NCBI GenBank assembly: GCA_048263775.1
Contig: JBLXDU010000005.1
Location: 248,001 to 312,000 of the forward strand
Reading direction: 5' to 3'
DNA from: UBA1479 sp048263775
Lineage (GTDB): Bacteria; Pseudomonadota; Alphaproteobacteria; Rhodospirillales; Casp-alpha2
Length of the DNA: 64,000 bases
Shown one piece after another: positions 54,301-63,530 of this stretch; position 1 is the stretch's first letter, and every line of letters starts with the position of its first letter. A program made the position numbers and the translations under genes. The notes under the pieces were generated by a model. That model did not search any database and was not told the DNA's origin. It saw only the letters and a program-made list of their open reading frames with translations.

Positions 54301-55533
54301 TCAGATTTTTGGCAGGGTGACCGTCAATACCGCACCACCTTCGGCGTTTTCATCAACGGAAATCGAGCCGCCATGCGCGTCAACGACTCGTTTTGAAATC
54401 ATCAGACCCAGACCGAAACTCTTATCGGAACGAAACCTGTTGCTGTCATCGTCATCGGCTGCCGTTTCGAATGCACCAAAGATGCGCGATTTGAAATCCT
54501 CAGGAATACCCGTCCCCTCGTCGCTGACTGAAATTACAGCCGATGTGCCGTCGTCCGCTTCTGACAGTCCGAGCTTTATCGTGCCGCCATGGGGAGAAAA
54601 CTTGATTGCATTGTCCAAAAGGTTATCGATGACCTGACCAAGACGCTCAGAATCAACGGAGCAAGTCATCCGATCCGGGAGATCGGCCTGAATGGTGATT
54701 TCCTTGTCGGCCGCCAGGACTCTCCGAAGCACCAACAAACCCTCAAGAAAACGGGACAAATCGGTCTCAATCTTATTGAGCTTTAAAGCACCTGCTTCGA
54801 TAGAGGCATAATCGAGATAGCGATTAACGAGCCCGACCATCCTATCCGATGCATCGATAATGTTTTTCAACAAGGCCTGCTCTCGTTCTCCTTGATTTTG
54901 CTGGCGGCTAAGCACTTCAGCCATTCCCCGAACCGCACCCAAGGGGCTTCGCAGGTCGTGGGCGGCGATGGAAATGAATTCATTCTTCAAGGCATCCAGC
55001 GCCTTCAATTTTACAATCGTCCGGTCACGCTCGTTTTCAAGTAGCTGTCGTTGCAACTCCGCTTCGGCACGGTCAGCGAACAAGCCACACAACGACACCC
55101 AGTCGTCATGCCCCGTGAGGATTTTGGAGCTGTAGACCGCGATATGGCCCATGACGTCACCGTTCTGGCCGCGAAGGGGATAACCGACGAAGCTCTCGTA
55201 CCCGCTGTCTTTTTTACCTGAAAATTCCGCAGCCACGTCACATGGCAGAAAAATCGGCTCGCCCCGATAAACCATATGACAGGGGTTGTTCTGCAAATCG
55301 AATTCCCATGCTTCCTTCCGCGCGCCGTCTTTCCACGCGGCTAACCCACGAACCTTGGTGCTCTGCGGATCTACCCGATGGGCAACGAACGTTGTTTCAG
55401 CCTGGAACAGAACCCCCAGCTGCTGCACGAGATTGTGAAGAAACGCTTCTCCGGTCAACGGTGTGGCAACAGCCTTGAGCACCTCAATTACATGAGCACT
55501 GTCCTGTGGCGGTGCATGGGTTGTCGACAACAT
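54301..55533 (-). CDS. GAF-domain sensor histidine kinase (soluble)
   Basis: A 410-residue protein without membrane helices. A GAF-like sensor spans about residues 25-160, a coiled coil follows, the HisKA motif AAHDLRSPLGAVRG has phosphoacceptor H192, and the HATPase domain contains NLLDNAIKFSP, DEGTGIP and SFGLGLMISKR. It should sense a cytoplasmic signal. No response regulator is adjacent, so it is an orphan. GC content is somewhat lower than in the flanking metabolic genes. Confidence 0.92.
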   Translation of the reverse strand: MLSTTHAPPQDSAHVIEVLKAVATPLTGEAFLHNLVQQLGVLFQAETTFVAHRVDPQSTKVRGLAAWKDGARKEAWEFDLQNNPCHMVYRGEPIFLPCDVAAEFSGKKDSGYESFVGYPLRGQNGDVMGHIAVYSSKILTGHDDWVSLCGLFADRAEAELQRQLLENERDRTIVKLKALDALKNEFISIAAHDLRSPLGAVRGMAEVLSRQQNQGEREQALLKNIIDASDRMVGLVNRYLDYASIEAGALKLNKIETDLSRFLEGLLVLRRVLAADKEITIQADLPDRMTCSVDSERLGQVIDNLLDNAIKFSPHGGTIKLGLSEADDGTSAVISVSDEGTGIPEDFKSRIFGAFETAADDDDSNRFRSDKSFGLGLMISKRVVDAHGGSISVDENAEGGAVLTVTLPKI

Positions 55534-55614
55534 CCTTGAGTTTTCCCGCCGCGCGTGCCTCAGCCGATTTCACAACTGAGTCAAGCATACTACCTACGAC
55601 ATTACTCAGGCTAG

Positions 55615-55629
55615 CTAACCGAAGGTTAG
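55615..55629. other. Small hairpin between the D-lactate dehydrogenase-like gene and the kinase gene
   Basis: CTAACC-GAA-GGTTAG is a perfect 6-bp stem with a 3-base loop, 7 bp from the end of the flavoprotein gene. There is no T-run, so termination is doubtful. Confidence 0.3.
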
Positions 55630-55635
55630 TATTGG

Positions 55636-57051
55636 TCAGACGCGGATGATCTTGCCCGGGTTCATGATGTTCCGGGGGTCAAGCGCCTGTTTGACCGCGC
55701 GCATGGCGACCAGGGCCTCGCCGTGTTCGGCGGTCAGGAAATCGATCTTGCCGTAACCGACGCCATGTTCGCCCGTGCAGGTGCCGTCCAGGGCGATGGC
55801 GCGCATGACCATGCGTTCGTTCACGTCCTCGGCGCGCTTCATTTCGTCCGCGTTGTCGGGATCGACCACGAAGACGATGTGGAAATTGCCGTCACCGACA
55901 TGGCCGACGATGGGCGCGCACAGGCCCGACGCGTCGATGTCCTTGCGGGTTTCCAGGATGCATTCCGCCAGTTTCGAGATCGGCACGCAGACATCCGTGG
56001 CGATGCCCCGGCACCCGGGGCGCAGCGCGATCGCCGCGTAATAGGCATCATGCCGGGCCTGCCACAGCTTGTTGCGGTCTTCCGGCTTGGTCGCCCATTG
56101 GAAATCGTCGGCGCCGAAATCGGCGGCGATGGCCTTCACGTTTTCGACCTGTTCGCGCACGCCCGCGTCACTGCCGTGGAATTCAAAAAACAGGGTCGGC
56201 TTCACCGCGTAATCCAGCTTGGAATACTTGTTCACCGCATCCATCTGCGCTTCGTCCAGAAGCTCGATACGGGCCACGGGAATGCCCGACTGGATCGTCA
56301 GAATCACCGTATTCACGGCGCTTTCCAGATCGGGGAACGGACAGACGGCGGCCAGCACGGCTTCGGGAATGCCGTAAAGGCGCAAGGTCACTTCGGTGAT
56401 CACGCCAAGGGTCCCTTCCGAGCCCACGAACAGGCGCGTCAGATCGTACCCCGCCGACGACTTGCGTGCCCGGCGCGCGGTGCGGATGATCCGCCCGTCG
56501 GCCATGACCACGGTCAGGTTCAGGACGTTTTCCCGCATGGTGCCGTAGCGCACGGCGTTGGTGCCGCTGGCCCGCGTCGCCGTCATGCCGCCAAGCGACG
56601 CATCCGCCCCCGGATCGATGGGAAAGAACAGGCCCGTGTCGCGCAGATAATCGTTAAGCGCCTTGCGCCGCACGCCGGCCTGAACGGTGACGTCCATGTC
56701 CTCGGCGTTGACGGTGAGGATTTTGTCCATGCGCGACAGGTCGATGCAGACCCCGCCGGACAAGGCCGCCACATGGCCTTCCAGCGAAGTGCCGGTGCCG
56801 AAGGGAATGATCGGCACGCCGCGTTCGGCGCAGGCCTTGACCACGGCCGAGACCTGTTCGGTTTCCGTGCAATAGACGACGGCGTCGGGCGGGGACGAAG
56901 GATGGTAGGATTCGTCGCGCCCGTGCTGCTCGCGCACGGCGGCGGAGGTCGACAGGTTTTCCGTCCCGACGATTTGCGCCAAAAGGTTCAAAAGGTCGTC
57001 GTCGACCGAACCGGACGGCTGCGCCGCCGCCGTTGCCTGTGATGTCGTCAT
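55636..57051 (-). CDS. FAD-linked 2-hydroxyacid oxidoreductase, D-lactate dehydrogenase (cytochrome)-like
   Basis: A 471-residue flavoprotein of the GlcD/DLD family. The N-terminal PCMH FAD domain has PFGTGTSLEGHV, PGADASLGGMTATRASGTNA and GSEGTLGVITE. The C-terminal domain has GHVGDGNFH and EHGVGYGK, the metal/substrate histidine region. It resembles eukaryotic-type LDHD, oxidising D-lactate or related 2-hydroxyacids, and is distinct from the glcD gene 5 kb away. The start is 1 bp past the end of the TPR gene upstream, so they are probably co-transcribed. Confidence 0.88.
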   Translation of the reverse strand: MTTSQATAAAQPSGSVDDDLLNLLAQIVGTENLSTSAAVREQHGRDESYHPSSPPDAVVYCTETEQVSAVVKACAERGVPIIPFGTGTSLEGHVAALSGGVCIDLSRMDKILTVNAEDMDVTVQAGVRRKALNDYLRDTGLFFPIDPGADASLGGMTATRASGTNAVRYGTMRENVLNLTVVMADGRIIRTARRARKSSAGYDLTRLFVGSEGTLGVITEVTLRLYGIPEAVLAAVCPFPDLESAVNTVILTIQSGIPVARIELLDEAQMDAVNKYSKLDYAVKPTLFFEFHGSDAGVREQVENVKAIAADFGADDFQWATKPEDRNKLWQARHDAYYAAIALRPGCRGIATDVCVPISKLAECILETRKDIDASGLCAPIVGHVGDGNFHIVFVVDPDNADEMKRAEDVNERMVMRAIALDGTCTGEHGVGYGKIDFLTAEHGEALVAMRAVKQALDPRNIMNPGKIIRV

Positions 57052-57052
57052 A

Positions 57053-57613
57053 TCAGATGGGTTTCCCGGAAACCTCGGTTTTCAGTTCCTGCAACTGGCC
57101 GCGGATGGCGTCCATATGCGGGTTGATGGCCAGCGCCTTTTCCATGGCGCGGATCGCCGCTTTTTTGCGCCCCATTTCCGCGTAGATCAAGCCCAGGCCG
57201 GATAGCGCGCCGAAATGGCGCGGTTCCAGTTCCAGGGTGCGTTGGATGTCGAGCACGGATTCCGGATATTTGCCGAGAAGGAAGTGCACCGTGGCCCGCT
57301 TGTTCCAGCCTTCGGCATGCCGGGGAGCCAGGCTAATGACGTCGTTGAAGTATTTCAACGAAGTATCGAAGGCCCCCTTGTTCATGGCGATGACGCCCCG
57401 GGCCATGGCGCTGTCGACCAGTTCCTGACCGCTGACCGCCCAGGTCTGCCAGATGCGGGTTTCGATTTGATGGGCTTCTTCCGGGTTCTTGGTCGCCGTC
57501 AGGGCAGCGAACAGGGCGTCCAGAACCGGGTCGGTCTGATCGGCCCGCGCCTGCGGCACGGCCAATACGGCGGCAAGAAGCCCTGCCATGAGGATGCGTT
57601 TCCACGTAACCAT
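57053..57613 (-). CDS. Periplasmic TPR-repeat protein
   Basis: A 186-residue protein with a signal peptide (MVTWKRILMAGLLAAVLA, cleavage after ARA near residue 24) and three TPR-like helix pairs (about 70-170), ending in a basic C-terminus. Proteins of this layout are common in Rhodospirillales but have no assigned role. It is directly upstream of the flavoprotein gene. Confidence 0.8.
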   Translation of the reverse strand: MVTWKRILMAGLLAAVLAVPQARADQTDPVLDALFAALTATKNPEEAHQIETRIWQTWAVSGQELVDSAMARGVIAMNKGAFDTSLKYFNDVISLAPRHAEGWNKRATVHFLLGKYPESVLDIQRTLELEPRHFGALSGLGLIYAEMGRKKAAIRAMEKALAINPHMDAIRGQLQELKTEVSGKPI

Positions 57614-57671
57614 GTCAAAAAGATTACGCCTTCGCAGGCATCAGGCCAAGAGCCCGCCGCTCACACCTTCG

Positions 57672-58253
57672 TCAGGAGATGGTGACCGAAACCTCGTGCG
57701 GTTCCGTGTCGAGCCCGCCCGAACAATGCAGCGTGCGCTCCGGCCCCATTGGGCGGGGCGGCAGCAAGGTGACCTCCAACTGCACGGTTTTCAAAAGCTC
57801 TTCGCGCATCCGCGGCGGGCGGGTGAAATTACCCCAGCCGTCATGGGTGAAGATTTCCTCCAGATACCAGCCCGGATCGCCCTGATGACCGCGGCTGCGC
57901 GACGCCAAGCCCTTGGCGACCCGCGAAAACAGTTCCAGGCACATGCCTTCGGACGGCTGGGCGAAGCGTTCGCGCGCCGTCAGGAACACGGTGATCCTCT
58001 TGTCCCGCCAGTCGAAATAGGCGCCAGTGGTCGGCGCCACGGGCAGGAAGCCGATTTCCAAAAGCCGCTGGCCGACCTGAAGCAAATCCTGCTTGAGGCG
58101 GATAATGCCCAGATCCATGAGCGTCACCGGTTCGCCGGACAGCCAGTCGAGGGTGGAATTCGCCCGCGCGTCGGCGGCGGGACGGAGGGTGAGGACCAGG
58201 GCGAGGCTTCCGAAAAGCACCGCCCGCCCGAGGATCCGCGTGATCGATGTCAT
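57672..58253 (-). CDS. Exported protein of unknown function
   Basis: From the ATG at 58253, 193 residues with a hydrophobic signal peptide (about residues 7-26, ADARA cleavage region). The mature part has two cysteines near CLELF and HCSGGLD. No family is recognised. It lies between glcF and the TPR gene on the same strand, with 58 bp after it, and may be part of the same transcript. Confidence 0.65.
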   Translation of the reverse strand: MTSITRILGRAVLFGSLALVLTLRPAADARANSTLDWLSGEPVTLMDLGIIRLKQDLLQVGQRLLEIGFLPVAPTTGAYFDWRDKRITVFLTARERFAQPSEGMCLELFSRVAKGLASRSRGHQGDPGWYLEEIFTHDGWGNFTRPPRMREELLKTVQLEVTLLPPRPMGPERTLHCSGGLDTEPHEVSVTIS

Positions 58254-58379
58254 GCGACGGCTCCTTCCTGCGTTGCAGGCCCCGCGACCCGTTTCGCGGC
58301 GGCGATGCGGCAAGCATACCACAAAAGCCTGGAAGATCGCGACTAAATATGCACTGAGTGCGACTCTTACCGTCGAGTC

Positions 58380-59672
58380 CTATTTCAGTCCCGCCGGTTT
58401 CGGCCCGCCGGTCGCCCAATCAAGCAGTTCGACCGTATGAACCACGGGCATGCCGACGGCGTCTTCGAGCTGAACCATACAGCCGATGTTGCCGGTGGCC
58501 ATGACCTGAGCACCCGTGCGCTTCATGTTGGCGGCCTTGCGGTCCTTGAGGCGGCCGGAGATTTCCGGCTGCATCATGTTGTAGGTCCCGGCGGAGCCAC
58601 AGCAGAGGTGACTTTCCGCGGGTTCCCGCACTTCGAACCCGGCCTGGGCTAAAAGGTCCTTGGGCGGTTTGGTCAGCTTCTGGCCGTGCTGCATGGAACA
58701 AGCCGAATGATAGGCGACGACGGGCTTGTCCCCGTCAATCGCAGCCGCATTCAGGCCCAGGTCCATCATCACTTCCGTGACGTCCCTGGTCTTGCCGGAA
58801 ATCGTCTTGGCGCGGTCCGCCCAGGCATCGTCCCGGCGCAGCATCCAGCCGTAATCCTTCACCGTGGTGCCGCAGCCGGATGCATTGATGACGACGGCGT
58901 CGATGGCGCCGTGCGTCGCCTCGGCCCGCTCCCAGGCCTCTATGTTCGCCTTGGCCTGGGCGTGGCTCTGGTCTTCCTTGCCCATGTGGTGGACCAGGGC
59001 ACCACAGCAGCCCTGCCCGTCGGCGACCACGACCTCGCAGCCGTGGCGGGTCAGCAACCGCACGGTGGCCTCGTTGATCGCCGGGTTCAGAACCTTCTGG
59101 GCGCAGCCGGTCATCAGGGCCACGCGCTTTTTCATCACGCCCTCGGCCTTGAACACCTGGGGCCGGTCCATGTCCGTCGGCGCGTGGATACGCCTGGGCG
59201 CCAGGCCCAGCATGGCGCCGAGCCGCCCCGGCATGATCCTGGCCAAGGGCCGCGCCAGCCAGGCGCCCAGCAGCATCACGCGGAAGCGGTCCGGATAAGG
59301 CAGAATCAGGGGCAGCAGGCCCCGGAGCAGCCGATCCATGAAGGGGCGTTTGTATTCCCGTTCGATCTTGGCCCGCGCGTCGTCGACCAGATGCATGTAA
59401 TCGACGCTGGCCGGACAGGTCGTCATGCACGACAGGCAGGTCAGGCAGCGGTCGATATGGATGACGTGCTGTTCAGTCGGCTTGGCCCCTTCCTCCAGCA
59501 ATCCCTTGATCAGGTAGATGCGCCCGCGCGGGCTGTCCAACTCGTCGCCCAGCAGGACATAGGTCGGACAGGTCGCCGTGCAGAAGCCGCAGTGCACACA
59601 TTTGCGCAGGATGTCGTTGGCCTGGGCGATATGCGGATCGGCCATCTGGGCCAGGGTGAAGGTGGTTTGCAT
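58380..59672 (-). CDS. glcF: Glycolate oxidase iron-sulfur subunit
   Basis: A 430-residue subunit with two [4Fe-4S] ferredoxin motifs, CVHCGFCTATCP and CLTCLSCMTTCP, near the N-terminus. Two CCG-type domains follow (GCCGALVHHMG, then LCCGSAGTYN) that bind a non-canonical cluster. It carries electrons from GlcD/GlcE to the quinone pool. The ATG at 59672 (MQTTFTLAQ) fits the family; it starts 19 bp after the end of glcE. Confidence 0.95.
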   Translation of the reverse strand: MQTTFTLAQMADPHIAQANDILRKCVHCGFCTATCPTYVLLGDELDSPRGRIYLIKGLLEEGAKPTEQHVIHIDRCLTCLSCMTTCPASVDYMHLVDDARAKIEREYKRPFMDRLLRGLLPLILPYPDRFRVMLLGAWLARPLARIMPGRLGAMLGLAPRRIHAPTDMDRPQVFKAEGVMKKRVALMTGCAQKVLNPAINEATVRLLTRHGCEVVVADGQGCCGALVHHMGKEDQSHAQAKANIEAWERAEATHGAIDAVVINASGCGTTVKDYGWMLRRDDAWADRAKTISGKTRDVTEVMMDLGLNAAAIDGDKPVVAYHSACSMQHGQKLTKPPKDLLAQAGFEVREPAESHLCCGSAGTYNMMQPEISGRLKDRKAANMKRTGAQVMATGNIGCMVQLEDAVGMPVVHTVELLDWATGGPKPAGLK

Positions 59673-59691
59673 CGTCTGTCCGTCCCTGCCC

Positions 59692-60918
59692 TTACACACC
59701 CGCCGTCATGCGGCCGGGGTTGAGAATGCCCTCGGGGTCGAAGGCCTCCTTCACCCGTTTTGAAAGATCGGCCAGCGGGCCCGGTTGCGGCTGGAACACC
59801 GCGACCGCCTGGCGCACGTCGGCGGCGGCGCGGACCAGAGTCGCATGGCCGCCGCAGTCCCGGATGACCCGGCGGATGTCCGCCGCGCCGGCGTCGCTGC
59901 GGGCGTCGAGGGCGAACCAGATCAGCCCGCCGCCCCAATCGTAATAGACCTCGCCGCCCAGGCGCGCGCGCAGGTGCTGGCCCACCGTCGGCCCCGCCGT
60001 CGGCGACACGCTGACGCGCCAGACCTGATGGTCCTGCCAGTCACCGGTGAAGGGGGCCGCGTCGCGCACCTCGCGCCAGAAGGCGGCGGAGTTATGGGAA
60101 TGCAGTTCCTCGACCGCACCGAAGGGGGCGAACAGGTCGCGCAGGGAATTGCAGCGGTGTTCGACACTGGGCCCCGGCCCTTCGACGCGCACGGCGGTGA
60201 CAGAGGTCCCTGCGCCGGACACATAGCCGACGGCGGAGCGCCCGGCGACGGAAGCCGGCAGATGGGCCGCGCCGGCAACCTCATGGCTGGAGCCCAGGGC
60301 ATCGCACAGCGCCGCGACCGCATGAGTATCGTCGGCCCCCATGAGCAGAACCGTGCGCGTCTTTTCCGGGCGCGGCAGCACCTTCACGGAAATCTGCGTC
60401 ATGACGGCCAGGGTGCCGAAGGAACCGGCCATCAGTTTCGAGAGATCGAAGCCGGTGACGTTCTTCATCACCTTGCCGCCGGACTTGAACACCTCGCCCC
60501 GCCCGGACACCGCCTGGAAGCCCAGGAAATGATCGCGCGCCGCCCCCGCCTTGATGCGCCGGGGGCCGGACAGGTTGGCGGCGATCACCCCGCCGATCGT
60601 GCCGCCGCCGTCACCCGTGCCGTAAAGCACGCCCAGGTCCATGGGCTCGAACGCCAGTTCCTGGTTGGCCTCGGCCAAGGCCTGTTCGATCTCGGCCATG
60701 GGCGTCGCGGGTCCGGCGGTCAGCACCAGTTCGCCGGGGTCGTAATCGGTGATGCCGGCGAGGTTCGACAGGTCGAGGACTTGGCCCGCCTGCACGGGGC
60801 GGCCGAACCCTGCCTTGGTGCCCGTGCCGCGCACGTCCAAGGGTGTTGCTTCCGAGACCGCCCATTTGACGGCATCAAGAACCTGGTCGGCGGTATCCGG
60901 CTTGAGAATTTCGGTCAT
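59692..60918 (-). CDS. glcE: Glycolate oxidase FAD-binding subunit
   Basis: A 408-residue subunit related to GlcD but lacking the full C-terminal catalytic domain. The PCMH FAD-binding motif is seen around DVRGTGTKAGFGR and DGGGTIGGVIAANLSGPRR, with GAARDHFLGF. It is essential with GlcD and GlcF for glycolate oxidation. It lies 10 bp after glcD. Confidence 0.93.
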   Translation of the reverse strand: MTEILKPDTADQVLDAVKWAVSEATPLDVRGTGTKAGFGRPVQAGQVLDLSNLAGITDYDPGELVLTAGPATPMAEIEQALAEANQELAFEPMDLGVLYGTGDGGGTIGGVIAANLSGPRRIKAGAARDHFLGFQAVSGRGEVFKSGGKVMKNVTGFDLSKLMAGSFGTLAVMTQISVKVLPRPEKTRTVLLMGADDTHAVAALCDALGSSHEVAGAAHLPASVAGRSAVGYVSGAGTSVTAVRVEGPGPSVEHRCNSLRDLFAPFGAVEELHSHNSAAFWREVRDAAPFTGDWQDHQVWRVSVSPTAGPTVGQHLRARLGGEVYYDWGGGLIWFALDARSDAGAADIRRVIRDCGGHATLVRAAADVRQAVAVFQPQPGPLADLSKRVKEAFDPEGILNPGRMTAGV

Positions 60919-60928
60919 AGTCGGTGGA

Positions 60929-62416
60929 TCAGAATCGGGGAATGTCGGGGAACGGCACCTGGCCGCGCGAGATATGCATGCGGCCCAGTTCGGCGCAGCG
61001 GTGAAGGGTCGGGTAGACCTTGCCCGGATTGAGATGATGGTCCGGGTCGAAGGCGCATTTGACCCGCTGCTGCTGCTTCAGGTCGTCTTCCGTGAACATC
61101 TCGCCCATCAGGTCGCGCTTTTCCACGCCGATTCCGTGTTCGCCGGACAGCACGCCGCCGACCTCGACACATAATTTCAGGATATCGGCGCCGAATTCCT
61201 CGGCCCGGTCCAGTTCGCCCGGCTGGTTGGCGTCAAACATGATGAGGGGATGCAGATTGCCGTCACCGGCATGGAACACGTTGGCGACGCGCAGGCCGTA
61301 TTTGTCGGACATCTCCGTCATCCGTTGCAGGACCAGGCCAAGCTTTTTCCGGGGAATGGTGCCGTCCATGCAGAGATAATCCGGCGAGATGCGCCCGACC
61401 GCCGGGAACGCATTCTTTCGCCCGGACCAGAAGGCCGCGCGTTCTTCTTCGGTATCGCTGATGCGAGAATAGATCGCCCCTTGCCCCGTCGCGATCTCGC
61501 CGACCCGTTCGATCAGGTAATCGACCTCGACCTTGGGGCCGTCCAGTTCGACGATCAGCAGTGCCTCGACATCCATGGGATAGCCCGCATGGACGAATTC
61601 CTCCGTCGCATGGATGGCCGGCTTGTCCATCATCTCGATCCCGCCCGGAATGATCCCGGCGTTGATGATGGCGGCGACGCAGTCGCCCCCTTCTTCCGAC
61701 GAATTGAAACCAAGCAGCACGGCCCGCGCCGTCTCCGGCTTTTTCAAGATCCGCACGGTGACTTCCGTAATGACGCCGAGCAGCCCTTCGGAGCCCGTGA
61801 GCACGCCCAGCAGGTCATAGCCGCCCGGGTCCAGGTGCTTGCCGCCCAGGCGCAGGACCGTGCCGTCCATCAGCACCATTTCCACGCCCAGCACGTTGTT
61901 GGTCGTCAGGCCGTATTTCAGGCAATGCACGCCGCCGGAATTCTCGGCGATGTTGCCGCCGATGGAACACGCGATCTGCGATGACGGGTCGGGCGCGTAA
62001 TAGAAGCCGTCGCCTTCGACCGCCTTGGTGACGCCCAGGTTGGTGACCCCCGGCTGCACCACGGCGCAGCGGTTGGCATAGTCGATGTCCAGCACCCGGT
62101 TGAACTTGGACAATCCCAAGGTAATGGCGTCAGCCAGCGGCAAGGCCCCGCCGGACAGACCCGTACCCGCCCCGCGCGGTACGATCTTCACGCCGTTGTC
62201 ATGGCAATATTTGAGGATTTCCGAAACCTGGGCCGTTGTTTCCGGCAGCACGACGATCAGCGGCAGCTGCCGATAAGCCATCAGGCCGTCGCATTCGAAG
62301 GCCTTAAGCATGGCATCGTCGGCAATCACGCCCTCCCCGGGCACGATGGCGCGCATGGCGGCGATGATCTCGGCCCGCCGGTCGATGACGCCTTGATCCG
62401 GTTTCGGCATTAGCAT
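60929..62416 (-). CDS. glcD: Glycolate oxidase catalytic flavoprotein subunit
   Basis: A 495-residue FAD enzyme that oxidises glycolate to glyoxylate with GlcE and GlcF. It has PRGAGTGLSGGALP, DPSSQIACSIGGNIAENSGG, GSEGLLGVITEVTVRI, and the C-terminal FHAGDGNLHPL and GEHGIGVEKRDL. The ATG at 62416 has GGAG 9 bases upstream. It heads glcDEF, co-directional with the tartronate semialdehyde reductase gene. Confidence 0.95.
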   Translation of the reverse strand: MLMPKPDQGVIDRRAEIIAAMRAIVPGEGVIADDAMLKAFECDGLMAYRQLPLIVVLPETTAQVSEILKYCHDNGVKIVPRGAGTGLSGGALPLADAITLGLSKFNRVLDIDYANRCAVVQPGVTNLGVTKAVEGDGFYYAPDPSSQIACSIGGNIAENSGGVHCLKYGLTTNNVLGVEMVLMDGTVLRLGGKHLDPGGYDLLGVLTGSEGLLGVITEVTVRILKKPETARAVLLGFNSSEEGGDCVAAIINAGIIPGGIEMMDKPAIHATEEFVHAGYPMDVEALLIVELDGPKVEVDYLIERVGEIATGQGAIYSRISDTEEERAAFWSGRKNAFPAVGRISPDYLCMDGTIPRKKLGLVLQRMTEMSDKYGLRVANVFHAGDGNLHPLIMFDANQPGELDRAEEFGADILKLCVEVGGVLSGEHGIGVEKRDLMGEMFTEDDLKQQQRVKCAFDPDHHLNPGKVYPTLHRCAELGRMHISRGQVPFPDIPRF

Positions 62417-62434
62417 GGTTGAACGCTCCAATGA

Positions 62435-62464
62435 CCGGCGCCCTTTTCGGACGCCGGCTTTTTC
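62435..62464. other. Hairpin upstream of glcD
   Basis: CCGGCG and CGCCGG form a stem with CTTTTTCT following on the plus strand. On the minus strand, which carries the genes here, the A-run comes first, so it does not look like a terminator for them. It may pause transcription or affect glcD translation. Confidence 0.35.
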
Positions 62465-62513
62465 TCATTGTAAGTCTTTTGCCTGCCCCGGCAACAGGGG
62501 CGGCGGAGCAGGA

Positions 62514-63398
62514 TTATTTGACCTCGTGCTTGGCCATGATCTCGAGCGCCCGCACCATCGCCGAATGGTCCCAGCCGGCACCGCCGTGAGCCTTGCAGGA
62601 ATTGAACAACTCCTGCGCCGTCGCCGTGTTGGGCAGGAAGATGCCCATCTCCTTGGCCCCGGACAGGGCCAGGTTCAGGTCCTTCTGGTGCAGCTCGATG
62701 CGGAAGCCCGGCTTGAAGGTGCGCTTGATCATGCGCTCCGCATGGACTTCGAGGATCTTCGAATTGGCGAAACCGCCCATCAGGGCTTCACGCACCTTGG
62801 CGGGATCGGCCCCGGCCTTGGATGCAAACAGCAGGGCTTCGGACACGGCCTCGATGTTCAGCGCCACGATGATCTGATTGGCGACCTTGCAGGTCTGCCC
62901 GTCGCCGGCGCCGCCGACCAGGGTGATGTTCTTGCCCATCAGTTCGAACAGCGGCAAGGCGCGGTCGAAATCCTTCTTGGTGCCGCCGCACATGATGGTC
63001 AAGGCCGCGTTCTTGGCCCCCACTTCACCGCCGGACACGGGCGCGTCGACCCAACCGGCCCCCGCCTTCTTGATCTTCTTGGCGAATTCCTTGGTCGCCA
63101 AGGGGGCGATGGAGGACATGTCGATGACCAGCTTGCCCTTCAGGTTGGCCGACGCCACACCGTTCGCGCCGAACAGGACTTCTTCGACCTGGGGCGTGTC
63201 GGGCACCATGGTGATGATGACTTCGGACTTGGCGGCCACGTCCTTGGGCGTCGCGGCGAACACGGCGCCGCCCTTGGCAAGATCCTTCGGCATGGGTTTC
63301 TTGCGCTTGAGCGCGACGATCTTATGTCCGGCTTTCTGCAAATGGACGGCCATGGGTGCGCCCATGATGCCGAGACCGATGAATCCGATGGTAGCCAT
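62514..63398 (-). CDS. glxR: 2-hydroxy-3-oxopropionate (tartronate semialdehyde) reductase
   Basis: A 294-residue beta-hydroxyacid dehydrogenase. The N-terminal Rossmann motif is GFIGLGIMGAPMAVHL, the substrate motif DAPVSGGEVGAKNAAL, and the catalytic Lys lies in GQTCKVANQII. It reduces tartronate semialdehyde to glycerate with NAD(P)H. The family also holds hydroxyisobutyrate and other dehydrogenases; the neighbouring isomerase and glycolate oxidase genes support this role. Confidence 0.88.
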   Translation of the reverse strand: MATIGFIGLGIMGAPMAVHLQKAGHKIVALKRKKPMPKDLAKGGAVFAATPKDVAAKSEVIITMVPDTPQVEEVLFGANGVASANLKGKLVIDMSSIAPLATKEFAKKIKKAGAGWVDAPVSGGEVGAKNAALTIMCGGTKKDFDRALPLFELMGKNITLVGGAGDGQTCKVANQIIVALNIEAVSEALLFASKAGADPAKVREALMGGFANSKILEVHAERMIKRTFKPGFRIELHQKDLNLALSGAKEMGIFLPNTATAQELFNSCKAHGGAGWDHSAMVRALEIMAKHEVK

Positions 63399-63530
63399 GG
63401 TTGATGTCCCCTCCTGGGTGGATTGATTTTACGTAAGCTGAATGGTTGCAGACGTTTTACCGCGATTGCGGCAAAAACCAATGGGGCAACCGGGATTTTT
63501 CCGCCAGCCGGGAAAAGACCGCTGCTGGAA

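Noticed and set aside
54301..55533. Pairing of the histidine kinase with the receiver protein at 21304-22362
   Set aside because: They are more than 30 kb apart and nothing else links them, so they were not proposed as a two-component pair.
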